The notes under the pieces were generated by a model. The model did not search any database, was not told the DNA's origin, and saw only the letters and a program-made list of their open reading frames with translations. Shown here in pieces: positions 1-5,427 of a stretch of DNA of 5,427 nucleotides (position 1 is the stretch's first letter; every line of letters begins with the position of its first letter). The position numbers were made by a program, and so were the translations under genes. This stretch comes from Flavobacteriales bacterium UBA7430 (GTDB lineage: Bacteria > Bacteroidota > Bacteroidia > Flavobacteriales > UBA7430), in NCBI GenBank assembly GCA_002478765.1, contig DLQO01000013.1, positions 1 through 5,427 of the forward strand, read 5' to 3'.

Positions 1-528
1 GGTCGTGTGGATGTGAATGAGCATTTGCAGACGTCTGTCAGTAATATATACGCTATTGGAGATGTGGTTCGAGGAGCGATGCTGGCTCATAAAGCTGAGG
101 AAGAAGGCGTTTTTGTAGCCGAACACATGGCTGGTGAAAAACCTCACATCAATCATAATTTAATTCCAGGTGTGGTTTACACATGGCCAGAAGTTGCTGC
201 GGTAGGGAAAACGGAAGAACAGCTGAAGGCTGCTGGTGTCAAGTACAAGTCTGGAACATTCCCATTCAAAGCGAGTGGAAGAGCACGGGTTTCAGAAGAT
301 ACTGACGGATTCGTAAAAGTTTTAGCCGATGCCAATACGGACGAAATTTTAGGGGTGCATATGATTGGACCTCGAACTGCCGACATGATTGCAGAAGCTG
401 TTGTTGCTATGGAGTATAGAGCTTCAGCAGAAGACATCGCTCGAATTTGTCATGCACATCCTACCTTTACGGAAGCATTTAAAGAAGCCGCTTTAGACGC
501 TACAGATAAGAGGGCTTTACACATTTAA
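1..528 (+). CDS. lpdA: Dihydrolipoamide dehydrogenase (E3), C-terminal part, cut by window start
   Basis: This flavoenzyme reoxidises the dihydrolipoyl groups of 2-oxoacid dehydrogenase complexes or of the glycine cleavage system, passing electrons through a redox disulfide and FAD to NAD+. The reading frame is open from base 1, so the gene starts upstream; 175 residues are seen of a family length of roughly 465-475. Visible parts are the FAD-contacting YAIGD motif (fragment residues 17-21, followed by AMLAHKAEEEG) and then the complete C-terminal dimerisation domain (about residues 56-165). That domain includes the catalytic His-Glu pair in HPTFTE (H153, E158), which matches the His/Glu dyad known for this family. 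The C-terminus ALHI is typical. The FAD-binding Rossmann motif and the CxxxxC disulfide must lie outside the window. A GTG at position 7 is not the start, because homology continues through the window edge. The gene ends in TAA and is followed by a terminator, so it appears to be the last gene of its transcript. Which complex it serves cannot be told from here. Confidence 0.95.
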   Translation, partial: GRVDVNEHLQTSVSNIYAIGDVVRGAMLAHKAEEEGVFVAEHMAGEKPHINHNLIPGVVYTWPEVAAVGKTEEQLKAAGVKYKSGTFPFKASGRARVSEDTDGFVKVLADANTDEILGVHMIGPRTADMIAEAVVAMEYRASAEDIARICHAHPTFTEAFKEAALDATDKRALHI

Positions 529-554
529 CTTAAGTTGAAAAGCACGAGGTATAC

Positions 555-589
555 AAGCCTCTTCTCACCGAGTGGGGAGAGGCTTTTTT
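555..589 (+). terminator. Rho-independent terminator after lpdA
   Basis: The arms 555-566 (AAGCCTCTTCTC) and 574-585 (GGGGAGAGGCTT) pair over 12 bp, with two G-U wobbles (563/577 and 565/575). An extra A-T pair (567/573) closes a five-base loop, CCGAG. The 3' arm runs straight into six T residues (584-589). The hairpin begins 26 nt after the lpdA stop codon and should separate lpdA from the pabB-tilS group. The reverse strand lacks an equally good T-run, so it looks one-directional. Confidence 0.9.
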
Positions 590-616
590 AATAGGATTGG
601 TTTTCTTGAATGCAGC

Positions 617-644
617 TTGGAGCTTTAAATTTTACCTAACTTTG
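617..644 (+). promoter_or_regulatory. Candidate Bacteroidota-type promoter for pabB-tilS-dsbD
   Basis: TAACTTTG at 637-644 is an exact match to the TAnnTTTG -7 element known for the primary sigma factor of Bacteroidota. A TTG at 617-619 lies 17 nt upstream, a suitable distance for the -33 element. It lies after the lpdA terminator and just before the first gene of the next group, where a promoter is expected. The upstream element is short and could match by chance. The distance to the pabB ATG (649) is only four bases, so transcription would start at or next to the start codon. Confidence 0.55.
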
Positions 645-648
645 GCGA

Positions 649-1941
649 ATGCAATTACAAACAAACATTCCTGAAATTCAAAACACAGATCTAAAGTATG
701 TGCTTTTGGATTATTTTAAAAAGGAAGTCAACCTATTACTTCTGGATGGAAACACATCCAAAGGCGATGCTTTTGAATGGGTAATTGCTGCAGGTTCTAT
801 GGATGAGATTAGTGTTGGGGAACATGGCGCCTTTGAGGCTTTACAAGCTTTTCATGAAAAACACAAGGATTGGGTTTTTGGTAGTTTGAGTTACGACTTA
901 AAAAATGGACTAGAGCGTCTGAATTCTGAAAATAGCGATGGAATTCAAGCTCCTGCATTGCACTTTTTTCTACCGAAATATTTATTTTACTATAAAGACA
1001 ACCAGCTTTTCATTTATCATCATAAGGAGCAAAAAGAATTCCCTGTAGAACGATTATTCTCGACGTTCTCGCCCTCAGATATTGGTTTTAATAGTGTTCT
1101 CAAACCCATGGTATCTAAAGCCAACTATATCGAGAATGTAAATCAGATTAAAGAGCATATTCAGCGAGGGGATATTTACGAGATGAATTATTGTCAGGAG
1201 TTTTATGCAGAAAACACCGATTTAGATCCCTTAAACGTTTTCAAAAGTTTGAATGAGGCATCTAAAGCTCCTTTTTCCTGTTATTTTAAGTTGGGTACTA
1301 CGCATTTAATTTCTGCGAGTCCGGAGCGATTCATAAAGAGAGAAGGAGGTAGAATTTTTTCACAGCCGATTAAAGGTACCCGAAGAAGAGGATTAAGTAA
1401 AGTGGAAGATGAGCAACTTAAAAAGGAGCTATTAGAAAATCAAAAAGAGCGCTCAGAAAATGTAATGATTGTGGACTTGGTGCGGAATGATTTATCGCGT
1501 ATTGCAGAAAAAGATTCCGTGAACGTAGATGAGCTTTTTGGTGTTTATACTTTTGATCAAGTGCATCATATGATTTCTACTGTAAGTTGTACGCTTAGAG
1601 AGGCAATAGAAATGAAAGATATTTTACGCGCGACTTTCCCTATGGGTTCCATGACAGGTGCTCCGAAAATTAGAGCCATGAAGTTGATTGAGAAGTTTGA
1701 AGAGACTAAAAGAGGACTTTATTCGGGAGCCGTTGGATATATAACACCAGATGGAGACTTTGATTTTAATGTAGTGATTCGAAGCATACAATACCAAAGT
1801 TTAAATAAGTACCTTTCCTTTATGGTAGGTGGAGCTATAACTATGGGAAGTGAAGCTGAAAAAGAATACGAAGAATGTTTAGTGAAAGCCAAAGCCCTTT
1901 TTGAGGTTTTGGAGGGAAGGTATGCAGAAAAAGTTTCTTAA
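649..1941 (+). CDS. pabB: Chorismate-binding enzyme, aminodeoxychorismate synthase component I type
   Basis: The enzyme is expected to convert chorismate to 4-amino-4-deoxychorismate in the cytoplasm, using ammonia from a PabA-type glutaminase; this is the first committed step to p-aminobenzoate and folate. It is 430 aa long. Residues 1 to about 150 form a poorly conserved N-terminal region, and about 155-425 form the chorismate-binding domain. Motifs seen are SASPERF (222-228), PIKGT (240-244), ERSENVMIVDLVRNDLSR (267-284), FPMGSMTGAPK (330-340), GGAITMGS (394-401) and the acidic KEYEE (405-409). Lys242 in PIKGT is the residue that marks PabB; anthranilate synthase TrpE usually has Ala there, which favours PabB over TrpE. 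The start is fixed by an in-frame TAA at 637-639, and ATG 649 is the first possible ATG. No Shine-Dalgarno is visible. No pabA or pabC is in the window, so the amidotransferase partner must be elsewhere. The 3' end overlaps tilS by 20 nt. Confidence 0.88.
   Translation: MQLQTNIPEIQNTDLKYVLLDYFKKEVNLLLLDGNTSKGDAFEWVIAAGSMDEISVGEHGAFEALQAFHEKHKDWVFGSLSYDLKNGLERLNSENSDGIQAPALHFFLPKYLFYYKDNQLFIYHHKEQKEFPVERLFSTFSPSDIGFNSVLKPMVSKANYIENVNQIKEHIQRGDIYEMNYCQEFYAENTDLDPLNVFKSLNEASKAPFSCYFKLGTTHLISASPERFIKREGGRIFSQPIKGTRRRGLSKVEDEQLKKELLENQKERSENVMIVDLVRNDLSRIAEKDSVNVDELFGVYTFDQVHHMISTVSCTLREAIEMKDILRATFPMGSMTGAPKIRAMKLIEKFEETKRGLYSGAVGYITPDGDFDFNVVIRSIQYQSLNKYLSFMVGGAITMGSEAEKEYEECLVKAKALFEVLEGRYAEKVS
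1911..1921 (+). promoter_or_regulatory. Shine-Dalgarno of tilS, inside the pabB 3' end
   Basis: GGAGG at 1911-1915, inside the purine-rich run GGAGGGAAGG, lies 6 nt before ATG 1922. It decides the tilS start in favour of this ATG over a TTG at 1901 in the same frame, which has no comparable site. It lies within the last codons of pabB (Leu-Glu-Gly-Arg), so ribosomes finishing pabB would pass over it. This arrangement is compatible with translational coupling. Confidence 0.7.
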
Positions 1942-3232
1942 ATATTGCGAAAGAATAGGTCTAAATCCTGCTAATAAACTGCTTATTGCGGTAAGCGGGG
2001 GTCTTGATTCTATGGCTTTGTTGCACCTGTTTAGGTTGTCCGGTTTTGCTGTTCATGTAGCACATTGTAACTTTAAGCTCCGGGGTGAAGAGTCGGATGG
2101 TGACGAAGCTTTTGTGAAAGAAGTTTGTGCCAAATACGGAATCATCATTCATACCAATGAATTTGATACGGAAGACTATGCTAATTCAAAGTCTATTTCC
2201 ATTCAGATGGCCGCTAGAGATTTGCGGTATGCATGGTTTGAAGAATTGCGATTAGCCAACAATTTAGATTATGTAGCTACGGCGCATCATCAGGATGACC
2301 AGATTGAAACGCTATTAATTAACATGTCTCGAGGAACTGGAGTTAAAGGTATGCACGGTATTTTGGCTCATCAGAATGGTTTGATTCGACCGCTTTTATT
2401 CACCGACAGAACCGCCCTTGATTCATGGATGCGTGAATGTGATTTTGTTTTTCGTGAAGATAGTAGCAATACTTCCGTCAAGTATGCACGAAACAAGCTT
2501 CGCCATCAAGTTATTCCTATCCTCAAAGAACTGAATCCGTCGCTTTCTAAGACCTACCAAGAAAATGCAGAACGTTTCGGTAGTGCTGCACAAAATTTAG
2601 CTTTTTTCTATGAGAAACAGCGTGATTCACTGTTTCTGAAAAAGGAGAGTGCACATCAGATTAGTTTATCTGAGTTGTTGAAATATCCATCGCCTTTGGA
2701 TGTGTTATTTCATTTCATTGACGGTTACGGTTTTAATGACTGGATGGCGATTGAAAATTTAATTCATGCAGAATCTGGGAAAATTGTATCGAGCAGTACA
2801 CATGAATTGCTAAAAGATAGAGATGTTTTAGTGCTGAGAGAAAAACAGAGAGAACTTCAGCAATCCTTTTATGTCAAACAGAATCAGAAAATTTTGTGTG
2901 AGCCCGTAGGATTGAATTTTTCCGTACACGAGGCAAAAAATTTCAATCCTAATATGGGTTCCGGCTCGGCAGTATTGGATTTTGATAAAATTCAATTTCC
3001 TTTGGAATTAAGAAGGTGGCGTAAGGGCGATGTTTTTAAGCCCTTGGGTATGCGAGGTAAGAAAAAGCTCAGTGATTTTTTTGTTGATCAAAAAATGAGT
3101 CTTTTCGAGAAAGAAAATGTGTGGCTTTTGTGTTCTTCTGATGAGATTATTTGGATTGTAGGGCACCGAATAGATGAGCGTTTTAAACTTGTGGAAACTA
3201 CACAAAAAGTTTACCTTGTCCAGCTAAATTGA
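1922..3232 (+). CDS. tilS: tRNA(Ile)-lysidine synthetase
   Basis: TilS uses ATP and lysine to convert cytidine 34 of the CAU-anticodon tRNA(Ile) to lysidine, so that the tRNA reads AUA and is charged with isoleucine. The protein is cytoplasmic and generally essential in bacteria. From ATG 1922 it has 436 aa. The N-terminal PP-loop ATPase domain carries SGGLDS (residues 25-30), HCNFKLRG (48-55), HHQDDQIET (122-130), IRPLL (155-159), and the D180-S-S-N183 and RNKLR (190-194) motifs. The C-terminal substrate-binding domain (about 362-433) contains RKGDVFKPLGMRGKKKLSDF and ends near GHRIDERFK. All core motifs are present, so the gene looks intact and active. The start was chosen for its ATG and strong Shine-Dalgarno; a TTG at 1901 would add seven residues. 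It overlaps pabB by 20 nt in another frame and is followed after 7 nt by the next gene. Confidence 0.96.
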   Translation: MQKKFLKYCERIGLNPANKLLIAVSGGLDSMALLHLFRLSGFAVHVAHCNFKLRGEESDGDEAFVKEVCAKYGIIIHTNEFDTEDYANSKSISIQMAARDLRYAWFEELRLANNLDYVATAHHQDDQIETLLINMSRGTGVKGMHGILAHQNGLIRPLLFTDRTALDSWMRECDFVFREDSSNTSVKYARNKLRHQVIPILKELNPSLSKTYQENAERFGSAAQNLAFFYEKQRDSLFLKKESAHQISLSELLKYPSPLDVLFHFIDGYGFNDWMAIENLIHAESGKIVSSSTHELLKDRDVLVLREKQRELQQSFYVKQNQKILCEPVGLNFSVHEAKNFNPNMGSGSAVLDFDKIQFPLELRRWRKGDVFKPLGMRGKKKLSDFFVDQKMSLFEKENVWLLCSSDEIIWIVGHRIDERFKLVETTQKVYLVQLN

Positions 3233-3239
3233 ACGTGAA

Positions 3240-3731
3240 ATGGAAGGATCTACAGCTTTTCATGAAAAGCAGTACTTGGGCTACAGTAAATATTCTAACT
3301 TGAGGCGAATCATCTTAGCCTTATTTTTCTTTGTTTCCTATTATTTCTCTGAACCAAACCATCGTTCTGCTGATGTATTGTTTTACATGGGCATTGCAAC
3401 TTTAGTGCTTTCTGCTTTGTTGATGTATGTTCTTCATTTAGAAACAACGATGCAAAACGGGTGTTTGATATTTGTTGGTTTATGGACCGCGCGGAAAGTG
3501 AAAATTGATTTGTCAGTCATTCAGTCTGTTGAACTGATTAGCTACACGAAATATTACGTTCGGCGGCCGGTATATAATTTGCATCGTAAAGGGCGTATTC
3601 ATTTTTACACCCGCGGTAAGGATGCTCTTTTGTTGACGGATAAAGATGGCTTGGAATATGTTGTGGGAACCCAGAGGCCCGAAGAGTTTTTTGAGTCTGT
3701 AAAAATTGAATTGGAAAAAGATGTACGATGA
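3240..3731 (+). CDS. Small two-TM membrane protein with a possible bacterial PH-like domain
   Basis: This is a 163-aa protein whose function I do not recognise. A short polar N-terminus (1-21) leads into two hydrophobic segments, about residues 24-36 (after two Arg) and 46-65, joined by a short polar loop with a His and Arg. The remaining 95 or so residues are soluble and look beta-rich: alternating hydrophobic stretches with basic patches (R108-R109, R116-K117, R119) ending in DKDG (134-137) and GTQRPEEFFESV (143-154). This layout, with paired TMs followed by beta strands and a closing GTxRPEE helix, resembles the small membrane-anchored bacterial PH-domain proteins. That is pattern resemblance only. 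The basic N-terminal flank suggests both ends face the cytoplasm. There is no good Shine-Dalgarno. The gene starts 7 nt after tilS and its stop overlaps the dsbD start (ATGA), so it is probably co-transcribed and perhaps translationally coupled to dsbD. Confidence 0.8.
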   Translation: MEGSTAFHEKQYLGYSKYSNLRRIILALFFFVSYYFSEPNHRSADVLFYMGIATLVLSALLMYVLHLETTMQNGCLIFVGLWTARKVKIDLSVIQSVELISYTKYYVRRPVYNLHRKGRIHFYTRGKDALLLTDKDGLEYVVGTQRPEEFFESVKIELEKDVR

Positions 3732-5427
3732 AAAATAGTTTAGCTTTTTTAATAGCTCTATTCACGATTACTTCTGTATTTGCTCAGATACAAGATCCTG
3801 TAAAGTGGAGTTTTGATGTTGAGGTTCTCGAGGAGAACCAAGTTGACCTCGTTCTTAAATCGTCAATTGAAGAGGGTTGGCACATGTACGCTCAAGATGT
3901 TGAGGGAGGCCCTGTGCCAACGACCTTTACCTTTTTTGATAACGATAAGATTGAATTGATAGGTGCCGTTGAAGCACAGGTAAAATCTCAAGAGAAATAC
4001 GATCCGAATTTTGAAACGATTTTAAAGTTCTATGACGGTGGAGTTGATTTTAGACAACGTATTAAATTGTTGTCAGAAGATACCGTTACCTTAAAAGGAG
4101 AGCTTGGCTTTATGGTTTGTAACGACGTTATGTGTTTGCCACCTGAATGGGTTGATATAGAAGTTCAGTTGCCTCCTGCCGAAACGATCAGCCTTTCTAA
4201 TAAGGCGAAAGATCAAGGTTTATGGAGTATCTTTTTAATAGCTTTTTTAAGTGGGTTTATAGCCTTATTAACACCCTGTGTTTTCCCGATGATACCGATG
4301 ACGGTGAGCTTCTTTACTAAGCAGAGTGAAAACAAAGCTGCCGGAATACGTAATGCCATGATTTACGGTGTGTCCATCATTTTGATTTATTTGATTTTGG
4401 GAGTTGCCGTATCGGCTATCTTTGGAGCGGAGACTCTTAACAGTATGGCAACCAATGTTTATTTTAACCTAGCCTTCTTTCTACTCTTGATTATTTTTGC
4501 AGCCTCATTTCTTGGCGCTTTTGAAATTAGAATGCCAAACTCGTGGATTAATAAGGCGGACTCGGCTTCCAATCGCGGAGGGATGATTGGGATCTTTTTT
4601 ATGGCATTTACCTTGGCTCTGGTGTCTTTTTCATGTACGGGACCTATCGTTGGCACCTTACTCGTAGAAGCTGCTTCAGGAGGTTCGTATGTAGGACCAA
4701 TCGTTGGTATGTTTGGTTTTTCATTAGCTATAGCTTTGCCTTTTACATTGTTTGCAGCATTTCCAGGTTGGCTTAATTCGTTACCTAAGTCGGGTGGTTG
4801 GCTTAATTCGGTCAAAGTTGTTTTGGGGTTTTTGGAGTTAGCTTTAGCTTTTAAATTCTTATCCAATGCAGATTTAGTATTGCAAGCACATTTGCTAGAG
4901 CGTGAAGTATTCATTGCGATTTGGATTGTTATTTTTGGTTTATTGACCCTGTATTTGTTGGGTAAGTTGAAGTTTTCACACGACAGTGATTTACCTTATG
5001 TCTCAGTTTATCGTTTGTTCTTTGCCATACTTACTGGAGCATTTACGGTATACATGATTCCTGGTTTATGGGGCGCGCCCTTAAAGCTCATTAATGCTTT
5101 CCCGCCACCCATGCATTATAGTGAGTCACCTCATGGTGTTGGAAGTACTCAAGCTGGAGTTTCTTATGAAAATAAGTTGGAACAGGAAGGGCAACATCTA
5201 GGGCCACAGGGCATTATGGTTTTTCATGATTATGAGGTAGGGCTCGAACATGCTCGTAAAGTAGATAAGCCTATTTTGTTAGATTTTACCGGCTGGGCAT
5301 GTGTGAATTGTCGTAAGATGGAGGAACAAGTATGGTCAGATTCCGAGGTGAAACAAATCTTGTCTGAAGATGTTGTAATTATTTCGCTGTATGTCGATGA
5401 ACGTACCAAATTACCAGCTTCAGAACA
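3728..5427 (+). CDS. dsbD: DsbD-type thiol:disulfide interchange protein, cut by window end
   Basis: DsbD takes electrons from cytoplasmic thioredoxin and passes them across the inner membrane to periplasmic partners such as disulfide isomerases and cytochrome c maturation proteins. ATG 3728 overlaps the previous stop (ATGA), and 566 residues are seen before the window ends. Residues 1-19 are a signal peptide ending VFA before Gln20. About 20-150 form the N-terminal Ig-like domain with C131 and C136 (CNDVMC). About 165-448 form the membrane domain with eight predicted TM helices, near 165-190, 209-232, 243-265, 285-312, 321-346, 360-378, 393-412 and 427-446. Its redox cysteines are C184 (LTPCVFP) and C303 (SFSCTGP). 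A Pro-rich linker (457-495) leads to a thioredoxin-like domain with the active site C525-V-N-C528 after DFTGWA. All six expected cysteines are present. Family length of about 650-700 aa in this phylum implies that roughly 100 residues lie beyond the window. CNDVMC has four residues between its cysteines, against five in E. coli DsbD. Confidence 0.95.
   Translation, partial: MKNSLAFLIALFTITSVFAQIQDPVKWSFDVEVLEENQVDLVLKSSIEEGWHMYAQDVEGGPVPTTFTFFDNDKIELIGAVEAQVKSQEKYDPNFETILKFYDGGVDFRQRIKLLSEDTVTLKGELGFMVCNDVMCLPPEWVDIEVQLPPAETISLSNKAKDQGLWSIFLIAFLSGFIALLTPCVFPMIPMTVSFFTKQSENKAAGIRNAMIYGVSIILIYLILGVAVSAIFGAETLNSMATNVYFNLAFFLLLIIFAASFLGAFEIRMPNSWINKADSASNRGGMIGIFFMAFTLALVSFSCTGPIVGTLLVEAASGGSYVGPIVGMFGFSLAIALPFTLFAAFPGWLNSLPKSGGWLNSVKVVLGFLELALAFKFLSNADLVLQAHLLEREVFIAIWIVIFGLLTLYLLGKLKFSHDSDLPYVSVYRLFFAILTGAFTVYMIPGLWGAPLKLINAFPPPMHYSESPHGVGSTQAGVSYENKLEQEGQHLGPQGIMVFHDYEVGLEHARKVDKPILLDFTGWACVNCRKMEEQVWSDSEVKQILSEDVVIISLYVDERTKLPASE
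4766..4810 (+). repeat. Exact 15-bp direct repeat inside dsbD, 30-bp period
   Basis: GGTTGGCTTAATTCG occurs at 4766-4780 and again at 4796-4810, separated by 15 bp. Both copies are in frame and encode Gly-Trp-Leu-Asn-Ser (DsbD residues 347-351 and 357-361), flanking LPKSG between the fifth and sixth TM helices. The second copy lies in the part that looks conserved in related proteins (SGGWLNSVKVVLGFLEL). The repeat may be a small local duplication or chance similarity; no mobile or regulatory role is indicated. Confidence 0.6.

Noticed and set aside
177..437. 86-residue minus-strand open frame opposite lpdA
   Set aside because: The lpdA frame carries clear conserved motifs across this stretch; the antisense product has no recognisable features.
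527..536. Perfect 10-bp palindrome AACTTAAGTT at the lpdA stop codon
   Set aside because: It is short and AT-rich, has no loop to form an RNA hairpin, and overlaps the stop codon. A palindrome this short can occur by chance.
546..561. GAGG (546-549) that could pair with CCTC (558-561), considered as an antiterminator or attenuator
   Set aside because: A four-base-pair stem cannot compete with the 12-bp terminator stem, and there is no leader peptide or riboswitch-like sequence upstream.
614..624. AGCT-TGG-AGCT repeat overlapping the candidate -33 element, considered as an operator
   Set aside because: The half sites are only four bases and each is itself palindromic, so this is too weak to call a regulator binding site.
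1901..1903. TTG as an upstream start for tilS
   Set aside because: It would lengthen the overlap with pabB to 41 nt and has no good Shine-Dalgarno, whereas ATG 1922 has GGAGG at the right distance and gives a normal N-terminus.
1961..2152. Minus-strand open frame opposite the tilS PP-loop region
   Set aside because: It is short, lacks any motif and is fully covered by conserved TilS sequence. The minus-strand frames at 3008-3205 and 3538-3765 were dismissed for similar reasons.
4459..4914. 151-residue open frame on the minus strand
   Set aside because: It lies wholly opposite the dsbD membrane domain. Its composition (rich in Lys, Asn, Ala, Pro) is what reverse-complemented hydrophobic codons give. 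No domain or promoter supports it.

Overview
The window looks like ordinary chromosomal housekeeping DNA from a member of the Bacteroidota, most likely Flavobacteriales. The evidence is moderately AT-rich DNA, a candidate Bacteroidota-type promoter (TTG, 17 nt, TAACTTTG), little use of Shine-Dalgarno sequences, an 'AQ' signal-peptide junction, and proteins whose motifs resemble flavobacterial versions of their families. All genes are on the + strand. The taxonomic call is inference from these features, not from a database search.

Layout. Positions 1-528 hold the 3' end of a dihydrolipoamide dehydrogenase gene (lpd/lpdA), followed by a strong intrinsic terminator at 555-589. A 120-bp intergenic gap then carries a candidate promoter at 617-644. 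Downstream are four tightly packed genes: a chorismate-binding enzyme of the aminodeoxychorismate synthase type (pabB-like, 649-1941), the tRNA(Ile) lysidine synthetase tilS (1922-3232, overlapping pabB by 20 nt), a small two-TM protein with a possible bacterial PH-like domain (3240-3731, 7 nt after tilS), and a DsbD-type transmembrane thiol:disulfide reductase (3728 to beyond the window end, ATGA overlap). The packing and lack of internal terminators suggest one transcript for these four.

The genes share no single pathway. Lpd serves 2-oxoacid dehydrogenase or glycine cleavage complexes, PabB feeds folate synthesis, TilS modifies the AUA-decoding tRNA, and DsbD carries reducing power across the inner membrane. 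The only gene without a clear role is the small membrane protein.

I found no mobile element, CRISPR array, RNA gene, phage gene or defence gene, and no convincing new system. The points worth a second look are modest: the pabB start lies so close to the promoter motif that its mRNA may be leaderless, tilS has an unusually good Shine-Dalgarno for this phylum inside pabB, the small membrane protein sits next to dsbD, and dsbD carries an exact 15-bp in-frame repeat.
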